DNA of 64,000 nucleotides from Streptomyces sp. NBC_00878 (GTDB lineage Bacteria > Actinomycetota > Actinomycetes > Streptomycetales > Streptomycetaceae). Below the pieces are notes generated by a model. It made no database searches, was not told the origin of the DNA, and worked only from the letters and a program-made list of their open reading frames with translations. Positions 57,133-64,000 of this stretch are shown here, piece after piece; position 1 is the stretch's first letter, and each line of letters opens with the position of its first letter. A program made the position numbers and the translations under genes. The stretch is from contig NZ_JAPEOK010000001.1 in the NCBI RefSeq assembly GCF_026341515.1, forward strand, positions 4,650,001 to 4,714,000, given 5' to 3'.

Positions 57133-57189
57133 CGGTAGTGGTGCTGCCCCGCCTCGGCCAGCACGATGGATTCGGTAGTGATACTACCG
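57133..57189. promoter_or_regulatory. Two TetR operators near the TetR start
   Basis: CGGTAGT-GAT-ACTACCG (57173-57189) is a perfect 7+3+7 dyad. CGGTAGT-GGT-GCTGCCC (57133-57149) is an imperfect second copy. A third copy lies at 57324-57340. Confidence 0.7.
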
Positions 57190-57323
57190 CTTCTTGCGGG
57201 AGGCGCGCCCACTCGGCCCCACGCCCCACTCAGGCGCACGGCGCCAGCCGCCCCACCCCCCTCCGTCAGTCGCACCGCAGACCGATCCGGTTGTTCCACT
57301 ACCGTTTTATGCGTACGGTGAAG

Positions 57324-57340
57324 CGGTAGCAGTACTACCA
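57324..57340. promoter_or_regulatory. TetR operator at the oxidoreductase promoter
   Basis: CGGTAGCAGTACTACCA matches the 17-base site at 57173 and lies 20 bases before ATG 57361. Repression of the oxidoreductase is expected. Confidence 0.7.
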
Positions 57341-57360
57341 CTTCCCAGGAAGGTGCTTTC

Positions 57361-58287
57361 ATGCGCGCGCTCATCCCGACCGGCAACCCGGAGACCCTCA
57401 CCGAGCTGGGGGAGGTCGATCTCCCCACCCCGCAGCGCCACGAAGTGTTGATCCGGGTGACCGACGTCGCACTCAACCGGGCGGACTTCCTGTACCTGAG
57501 CGACCCTTCGACCACGTTCCGCCCCGGTATCGACGCGGCCGGGGTCGTCGCGAAGGCAGCAGTGGACGGCAGCGGACCGTCGGAGGGCAGCCGGGTCGCC
57601 CTCCACCTGCCCTCAGGAGGAGGCGCCGCCGAGTACGTCGCCGCCTCGGCGGACCGCCTCGCGGTCATCCCCGACAACGTGGACTCCGCCTCCGCGGCCG
57701 CGCTCCCCCTGGGCGGGCTGGTCGCCCAGCGACTCCTCGCCCTCGCCGGCCCTCTGGAGGGGCGCAGGATTCTCGCCACGGGCGTGGGAGGCGGGGTCGG
57801 CCAGGTCCTCATCCAGCTCGCCGTCGCGGAAGGAGCCGAGATCACCGCCGTTGCCGCGCAGGGCCAGCCGACTGACCACATGGCGGCGCTGGGCGCCAAG
57901 ATCGCCCTCGACATCGACGCCGTCGAGGACACCGCCTTCGACATCGTCCTGGAGTCCGTGGGTGGCGACCTGGGGTCGAAGACAGCCCACAAGCTGCGCC
58001 CCGGCGGCCAGTTCCTCTGGTTCGGTCAGGCCAGCGGCAGCCCCATCACCCTGGACTTCTTCCGGCAGGTCCAGGGGGGCACCTCTCTGACCTTGCGCCA
58101 CTTCGTCTACGGCGACGGTGACGGGAGTCGTGACGCCCAGGACATGAACGCGCTACTGGACCTGGCTTCGCAGGGGAAGCTCCAGGTCGAGATCGGTCGC
58201 CGCGACAACTGGGCCGTCGCGGACTCGCTGCTGAAGGAGATGGCAGCAGGCCGCCTGCGGGGCAAGGCGGTACTCGACGTCGACTGA
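57361..58287 (+). CDS. Zinc-type/quinone oxidoreductase (MDR superfamily)
   Basis: A 308-residue NADPH-dependent medium-chain reductase of the quinone-oxidoreductase branch. The N-terminal GroES-like domain has VTDVALNRADFLYL and PGIDAAGVV. The Rossmann fold has RILATGVGGGVGQVLIQLA (about 140-158). The structural and catalytic zinc Cys clusters of alcohol dehydrogenases are absent. It reduces quinones or enones, a detoxification role. It is controlled by the divergent TetR through the dyads at 57133-57340. Confidence 0.88.
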   Translation: MRALIPTGNPETLTELGEVDLPTPQRHEVLIRVTDVALNRADFLYLSDPSTTFRPGIDAAGVVAKAAVDGSGPSEGSRVALHLPSGGGAAEYVAASADRLAVIPDNVDSASAAALPLGGLVAQRLLALAGPLEGRRILATGVGGGVGQVLIQLAVAEGAEITAVAAQGQPTDHMAALGAKIALDIDAVEDTAFDIVLESVGGDLGSKTAHKLRPGGQFLWFGQASGSPITLDFFRQVQGGTSLTLRHFVYGDGDGSRDAQDMNALLDLASQGKLQVEIGRRDNWAVADSLLKEMAAGRLRGKAVLDVD

Positions 58288-58439
58288 ACCCTTCTGAGCC
58301 AGCCGCGACTCGAGGTCAGCCGACTCGTGCTCGGGATCCCGCCCTGTTGATGGCCGCCGCTTCCTTCCGGTTCCTTGCGGTTCCTTGCGGGTATCGGCGG
58401 GGCCGCGGCAGCCATCACGTGAACCGTCGGCCTACGACG

Positions 58440-59435
58440 TCACCAGGCGAACGCCTCTGGCGAAGGCCCCGGTCCGGGGAAGATCTCGTCGAGCGAGGTC
58501 AGCAGTTCCGCACTCAGCTCCAGTTCGACGGCCCGCAGGGCGGACTCCAGCTGCTCGGCCGTGCGCGGGCCGACGATCGGGCCCGTGATGCCCGGCCGGG
58601 TCAGCAGCCAGGCCAGGGCGGCCTCGCCGGGCTCGACGCCGTGCTTGTCCAGCAGGTCCTCGTACGACTGGATCTGCGCGCGGATGGCGGTGTTGGTGAG
58701 GGCGTCGGCGGCCCGGCCGCTCGCCCGGCGCCCGCCCTCGACCTCCTTCTTGATGACACCGCCGAGCAGACCGCCGTGCAGCGGCGACCACGGGATGACG
58801 CCGAGGCCGTAGTCCTGGGCGGCCGGGATGACCTCCATCTCGGCGCGGCGCTCGGCGAGGTTGTAGAGGCACTGCTCGCTGACGAGGCCGATCGTGCCGC
58901 CTCGGCGGGCGGCGATCTCGTTGGCCTGGGCGATCTTGTAGCCGGGGAAGTTGGAGGACCCGACGTAAAGGATCTTCCCCTGCTGCACGAGTACGTCGAT
59001 GGCCTGCCAGATCTCCTCGAAGGGAGTGTCGCGGTCGATGTGGTGGAACTGGTAGATGTCGATGTAGTCGGTCTGGAGCCGCTTCAGGCTCGCGTCCACC
59101 GCCCGCCGGATGTTGAGCGCGGTGAGCTTGTCGTGGTTGGGCCAGGCGTCGCCGGCGGTCATGTGCCCGTACACCTTGGTGGCCAGGACCACCTTGTCGC
59201 GGCGCTCGCCGCCCTTGGCGAACCAGCTTCCGATGATCTCTTCGGTACGGCCCTTGTTCTCGCCCCAGCCGTACACGTTGGCGGTGTCGAAGTAGTTGAT
59301 CCCCGCGTCCAGCGCCGCGTCCATGATCGCGTGGCTGTCGGCCTCGTCGGTCTGCGGACCGAAGTTCATGGTCCCGAGTACGAGTCGGCTGACCTTGAGT
59401 CCTGTGCGTCCCAGCTGCGTGTACTTCATGGTCAT
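58440..59435 (-). CDS. Aldo/keto reductase
   Basis: A 331-residue (beta/alpha)8 NADPH-dependent reductase. Catalytic residues appear in order: FDTANVYGWGEN (Asp and Tyr), VVLATKVYG (Lys) and IYQFHHIDRDTP (His). Nucleotide-binding segments near the C-terminus are ITGPIVGPRTAEQLE. It belongs to the YajO/AKR13-like general stress group. ATG 59435 (MTMKYTQ) is preferred over ATG 59429 because GAAGG lies eight bases upstream. Convergent with the oxidoreductase gene. Confidence 0.88.
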   Translation of the reverse strand: MTMKYTQLGRTGLKVSRLVLGTMNFGPQTDEADSHAIMDAALDAGINYFDTANVYGWGENKGRTEEIIGSWFAKGGERRDKVVLATKVYGHMTAGDAWPNHDKLTALNIRRAVDASLKRLQTDYIDIYQFHHIDRDTPFEEIWQAIDVLVQQGKILYVGSSNFPGYKIAQANEIAARRGGTIGLVSEQCLYNLAERRAEMEVIPAAQDYGLGVIPWSPLHGGLLGGVIKKEVEGGRRASGRAADALTNTAIRAQIQSYEDLLDKHGVEPGEAALAWLLTRPGITGPIVGPRTAEQLESALRAVELELSAELLTSLDEIFPGPGPSPEAFAW

Positions 59436-59610
59436 AGCCAACGCCTTCGAGCCCGCTCGAAGCAAGGGTGTCACTCGGCGCTTCATCAGCGCCGTTGGCC
59501 CAGGGAAGCGCCCTCTCACTGCCTCATGGCCGGGCGACTTGGACGGTCGATCCCACGGAGGCACAAGGCTGATCCCATGGAGGCACAAGGACGACGGCGA
59601 GGTCGGTCGG

Positions 59611-59700
59611 TTACCTGCCCACCGCCGCCGCCATCGCCACCACAACGAACATCAGCACAAGCACCCCGGCCATGATCCGGTTCCGCGTCTTCGGGTCCAC
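59611..59700 (-). CDS. 29-residue single-pass membrane peptide
   Basis: A 29-residue ORF (DPKTRNRIMAGVLVLMFVVV, then AMAAAVGR) with a basic N-terminus and one membrane helix. GTG 59700 is preceded seven bases upstream by TAGGCT (59708-59713), so a leaderless message is likely. The codons have high third-position GC. I recall a small conserved Streptomyces membrane protein of this type. No function is known. Confidence 0.6.
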   Translation of the reverse strand: MDPKTRNRIMAGVLVLMFVVVAMAAAVGR

Positions 59701-59707
59701 GTCGCCG

Positions 59708-59713
59708 AGCCTA
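59708..59713 (-). promoter_or_regulatory. -10 box of the 29-residue peptide gene
   Basis: TAGGCT, read on the minus strand, ends seven bases before GTG 59700. There is no matching -35, as is common for Streptomyces leaderless promoters. Confidence 0.4.
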
Positions 59714-59727
59714 GCCGCCCCGCCCTC

Positions 59728-59835
59728 AGGCACCCCCGGCGAGGGGTCCGGGGGAGAGTCCGGTGACACGTCGGGCGACGGATCGGGCGGCGGGTCAGGC
59801 TACGGGTCGGGCGAAAGGTCAGGCGGCAGGTCGGC
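59728..59835. repeat. Imperfect ~12-bp repeats
   Basis: Degenerate units of the type GGGTCGGGCGAA or GGATCGGGCGGC fill the space between the 29-residue gene and the RNA ligase-like gene. They overlap the last codons of the latter. Confidence 0.6.
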
Positions 59836-60394
59836 CAAGGGGCCAACGTCCGTGCACCTCGTACCGCGGCTGCTCCCCCGGCACACCCGAGGCGGGCAGC
59901 CGGCTCCGCATCAGGCAGAGCTCGCCGACCGTCCACGCCCGCCCCTCGAAGCCGTCCAGCGTGGACACGTACTGCGTGAAGTCCGTCTCCTCCCGGCTGC
60001 GCGCCAGCGTGAGGTGCGGCCGGTACCGGCGGTGCTCCTCCCGCTCCACCCCCGCCTTCCGCCCCGCCGCCCCCGCCCGCTCGGCGAGCAGCCGCAACGT
60101 CCGTACGTCCCCCGCGGCGCCCGCCCACAACGCCCGGCCCCCGAAACGGCCGCCGCCCCGCAGGGACAGAGGGAACGGGTCCGTCCGCCGCGCCGCGCGC
60201 TCCAGGCGGGCCGACAGATCCGGTACGAGATCCTCGTCGACCTCTCCGTAGAACGCGAGCGTGAAGTGCCAGCCGGGGCGGCCCGTCCAGCGCAGCCCCT
60301 GGCCCGTTTCCGGCAGCTTCCTCAACTCGTCGACCACCGAGGCGAGTTCGGCGGTCACGTTCTCCGGGGGCAGCACAGCGGCGAAGAGTCTCAT
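59819..60394 (-). CDS. thpR: RNA 2',3'-cyclic phosphodiesterase (2'-5' RNA ligase family)
   Basis: A 191-residue 2H phosphoesterase. Two H-x-T motifs mark the active site: WHFTLAFYG (about 42-50) and PHLTLAR (about 127-133), the spacing expected of the family. It hydrolyses 2',3'-cyclic phosphates on RNA ends and can ligate tRNA halves in vitro; its cellular role is unclear. ATG 60394. The C-terminus (RWPLGRPAA) merges with the repeat run at 59728-59835. Confidence 0.88.
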   Translation of the reverse strand: MRLFAAVLPPENVTAELASVVDELRKLPETGQGLRWTGRPGWHFTLAFYGEVDEDLVPDLSARLERAARRTDPFPLSLRGGGRFGGRALWAGAAGDVRTLRLLAERAGAAGRKAGVEREEHRRYRPHLTLARSREETDFTQYVSTLDGFEGRAWTVGELCLMRSRLPASGVPGEQPRYEVHGRWPLGRPAA

Positions 60395-60435
60395 GGCGTC
60401 AGTCTCCCCGTCGTGTGCCTTCGCCCCGAGCGTGC

Positions 60436-60507
60436 CCTGATGACCGTGCGTATCGTTGTACTGCGCGGCTGCGCTCGAACGAGTCGTAGCCGGGGAGGAG
60501 CGCCACG
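60436..60507 (+). promoter_or_regulatory. Leader shared with the first Uma2 gene
   Basis: The segment ACCGTGCGTATCGTTGTACT to GCCGGGGAGGAGCGCCACG corresponds closely to 47490-47549. Conservation outside the coding region suggests a common promoter or leader RNA. Confidence 0.6.
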
Positions 60508-61095
60508 ATGACCGTCCTTGAAGACAGGATCGAGATGGCCGAGAGCAGCGGCGAACTCACGCTCGACGCGATGTTCGAGTGGCTGGAGAAGATGCCCGTC
60601 CCCGAGGGAATCAAGGTTGAGATCGTCGGGGGGAACATCTTCATGTCGCCGCAGCGCCGCACGCACTGGCAGATCATTTTCAACATCCTCGACCAGCTGT
60701 GTGCCCGGTATCCGATGCAGCGCCTGATGTCCGACGTTCGCATCGACTTCCCCGGGCACCTCAACGGGTTCGCGACTGACGTGGCGGCCCTCGCGGAGGG
60801 CTTCGAGCCGGACGACAAGGACCGCTTGCGGTATCAGGACGTCGAGTTCGTCGCCGAGGTGATCTCCAAGGGCACCGCACGGAACGACTACGAGCCGAAG
60901 AAGGCCGCGTACGCCGCCGCCGGGGTGCCGGCGTACCTGATCGTGAACCCGTACACCGGCCGCTGGCACCTGCACACGCAGCCGAAGGGCGGCGAGTACC
61001 ACTGCGAGGTCAGCTTCGGCTTCGGCGACGAGGTCGACCTGACCGGGACGCCCGTCGACCTCGTCCTCAAGACCGACGAGTTCCCCCGCGACTGA
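60508..61095 (+). CDS. Uma2-family endonuclease-like protein (DUF820)
   Basis: A 195-residue paralog of the product at 47550. Shared blocks are MPVPEGIKVEIVGGNIFMSP, SDVRIDFPGHLNGFATDVA, RYQDVEFVAEVIS, KKAAYAAAGVPAYLIVNPYT and the ending VLKTDEFPRD. PD-(D/E)XK-type acidic residues lie in the second and third blocks. It has a 12-residue N-terminal extension relative to the other copy. The leader is also shared. Function unknown; two copies 13 kb apart imply duplication. Confidence 0.87.
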   Translation: MTVLEDRIEMAESSGELTLDAMFEWLEKMPVPEGIKVEIVGGNIFMSPQRRTHWQIIFNILDQLCARYPMQRLMSDVRIDFPGHLNGFATDVAALAEGFEPDDKDRLRYQDVEFVAEVISKGTARNDYEPKKAAYAAAGVPAYLIVNPYTGRWHLHTQPKGGEYHCEVSFGFGDEVDLTGTPVDLVLKTDEFPRD

Positions 61096-61143
61096 ACAGC
61101 CGAGGCGACCGAACAGCCGAGACTCCGGTCCTACGCTGCGGTC

Positions 61144-62493
61144 CTACGCCGCGGTCGCCAGCGCCCGTTCCCTCGGGACGAAGCGGACCCGCGGGTGGCC
61201 GTGGTGCCAGCCCACCGACAGGCGCAGGCCGCCCACGCGGGCCAGGGCCAGGCCGACGGTGACCGCGGCCAGGGCCGAGATCACTCCGCCGACGGCGAAG
61301 CCGACCCGGGGGCCGTAGGCGTCCGTGATCCAGCCGACCACGGGCGCCCCCAGCGGCGTACCGCCCATGAAGACCATCATGAACAGGGCCATGACGCGGC
61401 CGCGCATGGCCGGGTCGGTGCCCATCTGGACCGTCGTGTTCGCCGTGACGTTGACGGTCAGGCCGGCGATTCCGATGGGGACCATGAGGAAGGCGAACAG
61501 CCAGTAGGACGGGGCCAGGGCCGCCACGATCTCCAGGACGCCGAAGGCGACGGCCGCCGCGACCAGCACGCGTGCCCGGGCCGTACCACGCCGGGCGGCG
61601 AGCAGCGCGCCCGCGAGCGACCCCACGGCCATCAGCGTGTTGAAGAGGCTGTACGCGCCCGCGCCGGCGTGGAAGACGTCGTCCGCGTAGGCCGAGAGCC
61701 AGACCGGGAAGTTGAAGCCGAAGGTGCCGATGAATCCGACGAGGATGATCGGCCACAGCAGGTCGGGGCGGCCCGCGACATAGCGCAGGCCCTCGCGGAG
61801 CTGGCCCTTTCCGCGCGGGGTGCGCTCGACCTGGTTCAGCTCACGGGAGCGCATCAGGAGCAGACCGGCGATGGGCGCGACGAACGACAGGCCGTTGAGC
61901 AGGAACGCCCAGCCCGTGCCCACGCTCGTGATGAGCAGGCCCGCGACGGCGGGGCCGACGAGGCGGGCGGACTGGAAGTTGGCGGAGTTGAGACTGACCG
62001 CGTTCTGCAGCTGGCCGGGACCGACCATCTCGGCGACGAAGGACTGCCGGGCCGGGTTGTCGATCACCGTGGCGAGGCCGACGGCGAAGGCGGCGACGTA
62101 GACGTGCCAGACGTGGACCTGGCCGGAGAGGGTCAGGAAGGCGAGCGCGAGGCCCGTGAGGCCCATGGCTGCCTGGGTGGCCAGCAGCGCCGGGCGCTTC
62201 GGCAGGCGGTCCACGAGGACACCGCCGTACAGGCCGAAGAGCAGCATCGGCAGGAACTGCAGCGCCGTGGTGATACCGACGGCGGCCGAGGAGCCGGTCA
62301 GGCTCAGCACCAGCCAGTCCTGGGCGATGCGCTGCATCCAGGTGCCGGTGTTGGAGACGACCTGGCCGGTGAAGAACAGGCGGTAGTTCCTGATCTTCAG
62401 CGAGCTGAACATCGAGGAGCGGGTCTTGGGAGCGGACGGGGAGTTGTGGTCGGCAGGTGCGGGGGCGGAGTCTGCTCCGGGTCCCGTACTCAA
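61144..62493 (-). CDS. MFS exporter
   Basis: A 449-residue major facilitator with about eleven to twelve membrane helices. The N-terminal tail is cytosolic. The first helix region is NYRLFFTGQVVSNTGTWMQR and the motif A-like loop is GGVLVDRLPKRPALL (about 94-108). VIDNPARQSFVAEMV is typical of the MFS_3/enterobactin-exporter-like branch. Start is TTG 62493 with AGGAGG nine bases upstream. The MarR gene lies just upstream on the same strand, so the pair is a regulator-exporter unit for an unknown compound. Confidence 0.88.
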   Translation of the reverse strand: MSTGPGADSAPAPADHNSPSAPKTRSSMFSSLKIRNYRLFFTGQVVSNTGTWMQRIAQDWLVLSLTGSSAAVGITTALQFLPMLLFGLYGGVLVDRLPKRPALLATQAAMGLTGLALAFLTLSGQVHVWHVYVAAFAVGLATVIDNPARQSFVAEMVGPGQLQNAVSLNSANFQSARLVGPAVAGLLITSVGTGWAFLLNGLSFVAPIAGLLLMRSRELNQVERTPRGKGQLREGLRYVAGRPDLLWPIILVGFIGTFGFNFPVWLSAYADDVFHAGAGAYSLFNTLMAVGSLAGALLAARRGTARARVLVAAAVAFGVLEIVAALAPSYWLFAFLMVPIGIAGLTVNVTANTTVQMGTDPAMRGRVMALFMMVFMGGTPLGAPVVGWITDAYGPRVGFAVGGVISALAAVTVGLALARVGGLRLSVGWHHGHPRVRFVPRERALATAA

Positions 62494-62517
62494 CGGCGTT
62501 CGCCTCCTTGGACGAGG

Positions 62518-62560
62518 GTGGGGGACGGGAAGTGGGGGACGGGAAGTGGGGGACGGGGTG
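62518..62560. repeat. Three tandem 14-bp repeats between MarR and MFS genes
   Basis: GTGGGGGACGGGAA occurs three times with small variation between the MarR stop and the exporter start, close to the exporter's ribosome-binding region. Confidence 0.75.
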
Positions 62561-62594
62561 GGTTCGGTGCGCGCGACGTACCGGTGCGCGCGCG

Positions 62595-63038
62595 TTACAG
62601 GTGCGCGAGTTTCTCCAGGACGGGGGCGGCCTCGCGGAGCTTCGCCCAGTCGTCCTCGTCCAGGCCGTCGACCAGGGAGGCCAGCCACGCGTTCCGCTTG
62701 CGGCGGCTCTCGTCGAGCATGGCCTCGGCCCGCTCGGTCTGCGTGACGACCTTCTGGCGCCGGTCCTCGGGGTGCGGCTCCAGCTTGACCAGGCCCTTGG
62801 CTTCGAGGAGCGCCACGATGCGGGTCATCGAGGGCGGCTGCACATGCTCCTTGCGGGCGAGCTCGCCCGGGGTGGCCGTGCCGCAGCGGGCGAGGGTGCC
62901 GAGCACCGACATTTCGGTCGGGCTCAGCGACTCGTCGACCCGTTGGTGCTTGAGTCGACGCGACAGGCGCATCACGGCTGATCGCAGGGAGTTCACGGCG
63001 GCAACGTCGTCGCCATGGGTCAGGTCAGGCATGTTCAT
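62595..63038 (-). CDS. MarR-family regulator
   Basis: A 147-residue winged-helix repressor. Helices 1-3 contain VNSLRSAVMRLSRRLKHQRV. The recognition region is TPGELARKEHVQPPSMTRIV (about 56-75) and the wing is KLEPHPEDRRQKVVTQTERA. It probably represses itself and the MFS exporter. A perfect 18-bp dyad (63040-63057) lies two bases before its ATG. Start ATG 63038 or 63032. Confidence 0.9.
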   Translation of the reverse strand: MNMPDLTHGDDVAAVNSLRSAVMRLSRRLKHQRVDESLSPTEMSVLGTLARCGTATPGELARKEHVQPPSMTRIVALLEAKGLVKLEPHPEDRRQKVVTQTERAEAMLDESRRKRNAWLASLVDGLDEDDWAKLREAAPVLEKLAHL

Positions 63039-63039
63039 T

Positions 63040-63057
63040 AGAGTAACTCATTACTCT
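63040..63057. promoter_or_regulatory. MarR autoregulatory operator
   Basis: AGAGTAA-CTCA-TTACTCT is a perfect 7+4+7 palindrome in an AT-rich patch touching the MarR start codon, where bound protein would block transcription. Confidence 0.7.
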
Positions 63058-63187
63058 CCCTAAAGACCACCGGGACACACTCCGGATCACCGTGAAACGG
63101 GCCACCCACACCTCTCATCACTCATACGAGTGAGAATGCTCCGGAAAGTGACCCAAGGCACGGCGGGGTACGGCAACCCTCGACCTC

Positions 63188-63370
63188 ATGGGGACCAGTG
63201 TGCTCAGCCTGCGGATAGACGGGGAGCTGCTCGATCGGCTCCGGCATCATGCGGCCAAAAGGGGGATGAGCGTCCAGGACTACGTGGTCCGGACGCTCGT
63301 ACGCGACGACTTCGACGAGCGGTTCCAGACCGCGGTCGAGGAGACGGAAAAGTTCTACGGGGTCACGTGA
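63188..63370 (+). CDS. Ribbon-helix-helix (CopG/Arc-type) small protein
   Basis: A 60-residue protein. The N-terminal strand (TSVLSLRIDGELLDRLRHHA) and KRGMSVQDYVVRTLVRDDF form a ribbon-helix-helix fold as in CopG-type antitoxins. No toxin gene follows, since the next gene is convergent, so it may be a solitary regulator. ATG 63188. Two GGGTCACGTGAGCCCAC repeats lie in the downstream gap. Confidence 0.75.
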   Translation: MGTSVLSLRIDGELLDRLRHHAAKRGMSVQDYVVRTLVRDDFDERFQTAVEETEKFYGVT

Positions 63371-63464
63371 GCCCACAGGGGGACGACGGGTCACGTGAGC
63401 CCACGCGATGGGGCCGGGTCGCGTGAGCCCGCGGTGAGCTGCGCCGGGCGCCGGGCCCGCGTCG

Positions 63465-64000
63465 TCAGGGCAGGATCGAGTCGACGTATCCACCGTCGAC
63501 CCGCAGGGCTCCGCCCGTCGTGGCCGACGCCTGGTCGGAGCTGAGGTAGACGACCATGTGGGCGATCTCCTCGGGCTCGATCAGCCGTTGCAGGAGCGAC
63601 TGCGGCCGGTGCCTGCGCATGAACTCGCGCTGGGCCTCGTCCCAGGGCAGATCACGGTCGACGAGTTCGTAGACGAAGTCCTCGACGCCGCCGGTGTGGG
63701 TAGGGCCGGCGATGACCGAGTTGACCGTCACCCCCGTGCCCGCCGCCTGCTTCGCGAAGCCGCGGCCGACCGCGAGGAGCGCCGTCTTGGACATGCCGTA
63801 GTGGATCATCTCGGCCGGGATGACGATCGCCGAGTCACTGGCGATGTTCAGGATCCGGCCCCAGCCGCGCTCGGTCATGCCCGGCAGGTACATGCGGGTC
63901 AGCCGTACCGCGGCCAGCACGTTCACCTCGAAGTAGCGCCGCCACTCCTCGTCGCTGATGTCGAGGGGGTCGGCGGAGCCGAAGATGCCGAGGTTGTTGA
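63465..64000 (-). CDS. Short-chain dehydrogenase/reductase (5' end beyond window)
   Basis: The frame is open from TGA 63465 to the window edge; about 178 codons are visible. It has NNLGIFGS (NNAG-type motif), RILNIASDSAIVIP with the catalytic Ser, and YGMSKTALLAVGRG carrying the Tyr-x3-Lys pair (here Y-G-M-S-K). The C-terminus is YLSSDQASATTGGALRVDGGYVDS. The cofactor loop (TGxxxGxG) is outside the window. Substrate unknown. Convergent with the RHH gene. Confidence 0.87.
   Translation of the reverse strand, partial: NNLGIFGSADPLDISDEEWRRYFEVNVLAAVRLTRMYLPGMTERGWGRILNIASDSAIVIPAEMIHYGMSKTALLAVGRGFAKQAAGTGVTVNSVIAGPTHTGGVEDFVYELVDRDLPWDEAQREFMRRHRPQSLLQRLIEPEEIAHMVVYLSSDQASATTGGALRVDGGYVDSILP

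Overview
The window is chromosomal DNA of a Streptomyces or close relative. It is about 70% G+C with strong third-position GC bias, uses many GTG and some TTG starts, and has many overlapping stop/start junctions. It carries hallmark families: an NsdA-like regulator, DmdR1/DesR, a conservon, and Scr1-type XRE plus DUF397 pairs. From memory, the order desR, SIS protein, second citrate synthase, pdxH and serC resembles the S. coelicolor SCO4366-SCO4394 core region; I could not align it. No rRNA, tRNA, CRISPR array or prophage was seen.

Layout. 1-4.6 kb: start of an NsdA-like regulator, a primase/polymerase-like protein and an ABC exporter pair. 4.7-12.9 kb: an alpha/beta hydrolase with an internal repeat, the iron regulator desR, a SIS protein, a small inverted-repeat element (MITE-like), a PAS sensor, a stand-alone structured transcript with a 12-codon ORF, citrate synthase and pdxH. 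12.9-23.3 kb: one eight-gene minus-strand acyl-CoA operon (TIGR03084, AtuA family, carboxyltransferase, biotin carboxylase, acyl-CoA dehydrogenase, acyl-CoA ligase, enoyl-CoA hydratase, TetR) resembling the Atu/Liu branched or terpenoid acyl-CoA routes. 23.5-28.4 kb: an accessory island of small genes, two Scr1-type regulator/partner or toxin-antitoxin-like sets and a frameshifted small membrane gene. 28.4-32.7 kb: an EamA exporter and a large FAD/FeS oxidoreductase. 32.9-38.2 kb: a conservon (cvnABCD) plus a P450 that lacks the ExxR motif. 38.3-44.2 kb: serC, a secreted protein, and a DrrAB-type ABC exporter with a divergent TetR regulator. 44.3-50.9 kb: a membrane-tethered HTH protein, an IS5-family scrap, a secreted beta-propeller, a GDSL esterase, a Uma2 protein, a MarR regulator and a RelE-type module. 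50.9-54.4 kb: XRE, DUF397, EACC1 and a caspase joined through a membrane helix to a phytase-like propeller. This is the best candidate for an unusual conflict or programmed-death system. 54.6-64 kb: metabolic and stress genes, a second Uma2 paralog, an MFS/MarR pair and a truncated SDR.

Regulation can be read in several places. There are palindromes in front of the acyl-CoA operon, the quinone oxidoreductase/TetR pair, the drrAB/TetR pair and the MarR gene. Several genes appear leaderless, with TANNNT-like boxes 6-7 bases before the start codon. Short tandem duplications and a dispersed 23-mer sit at gene 3' ends.
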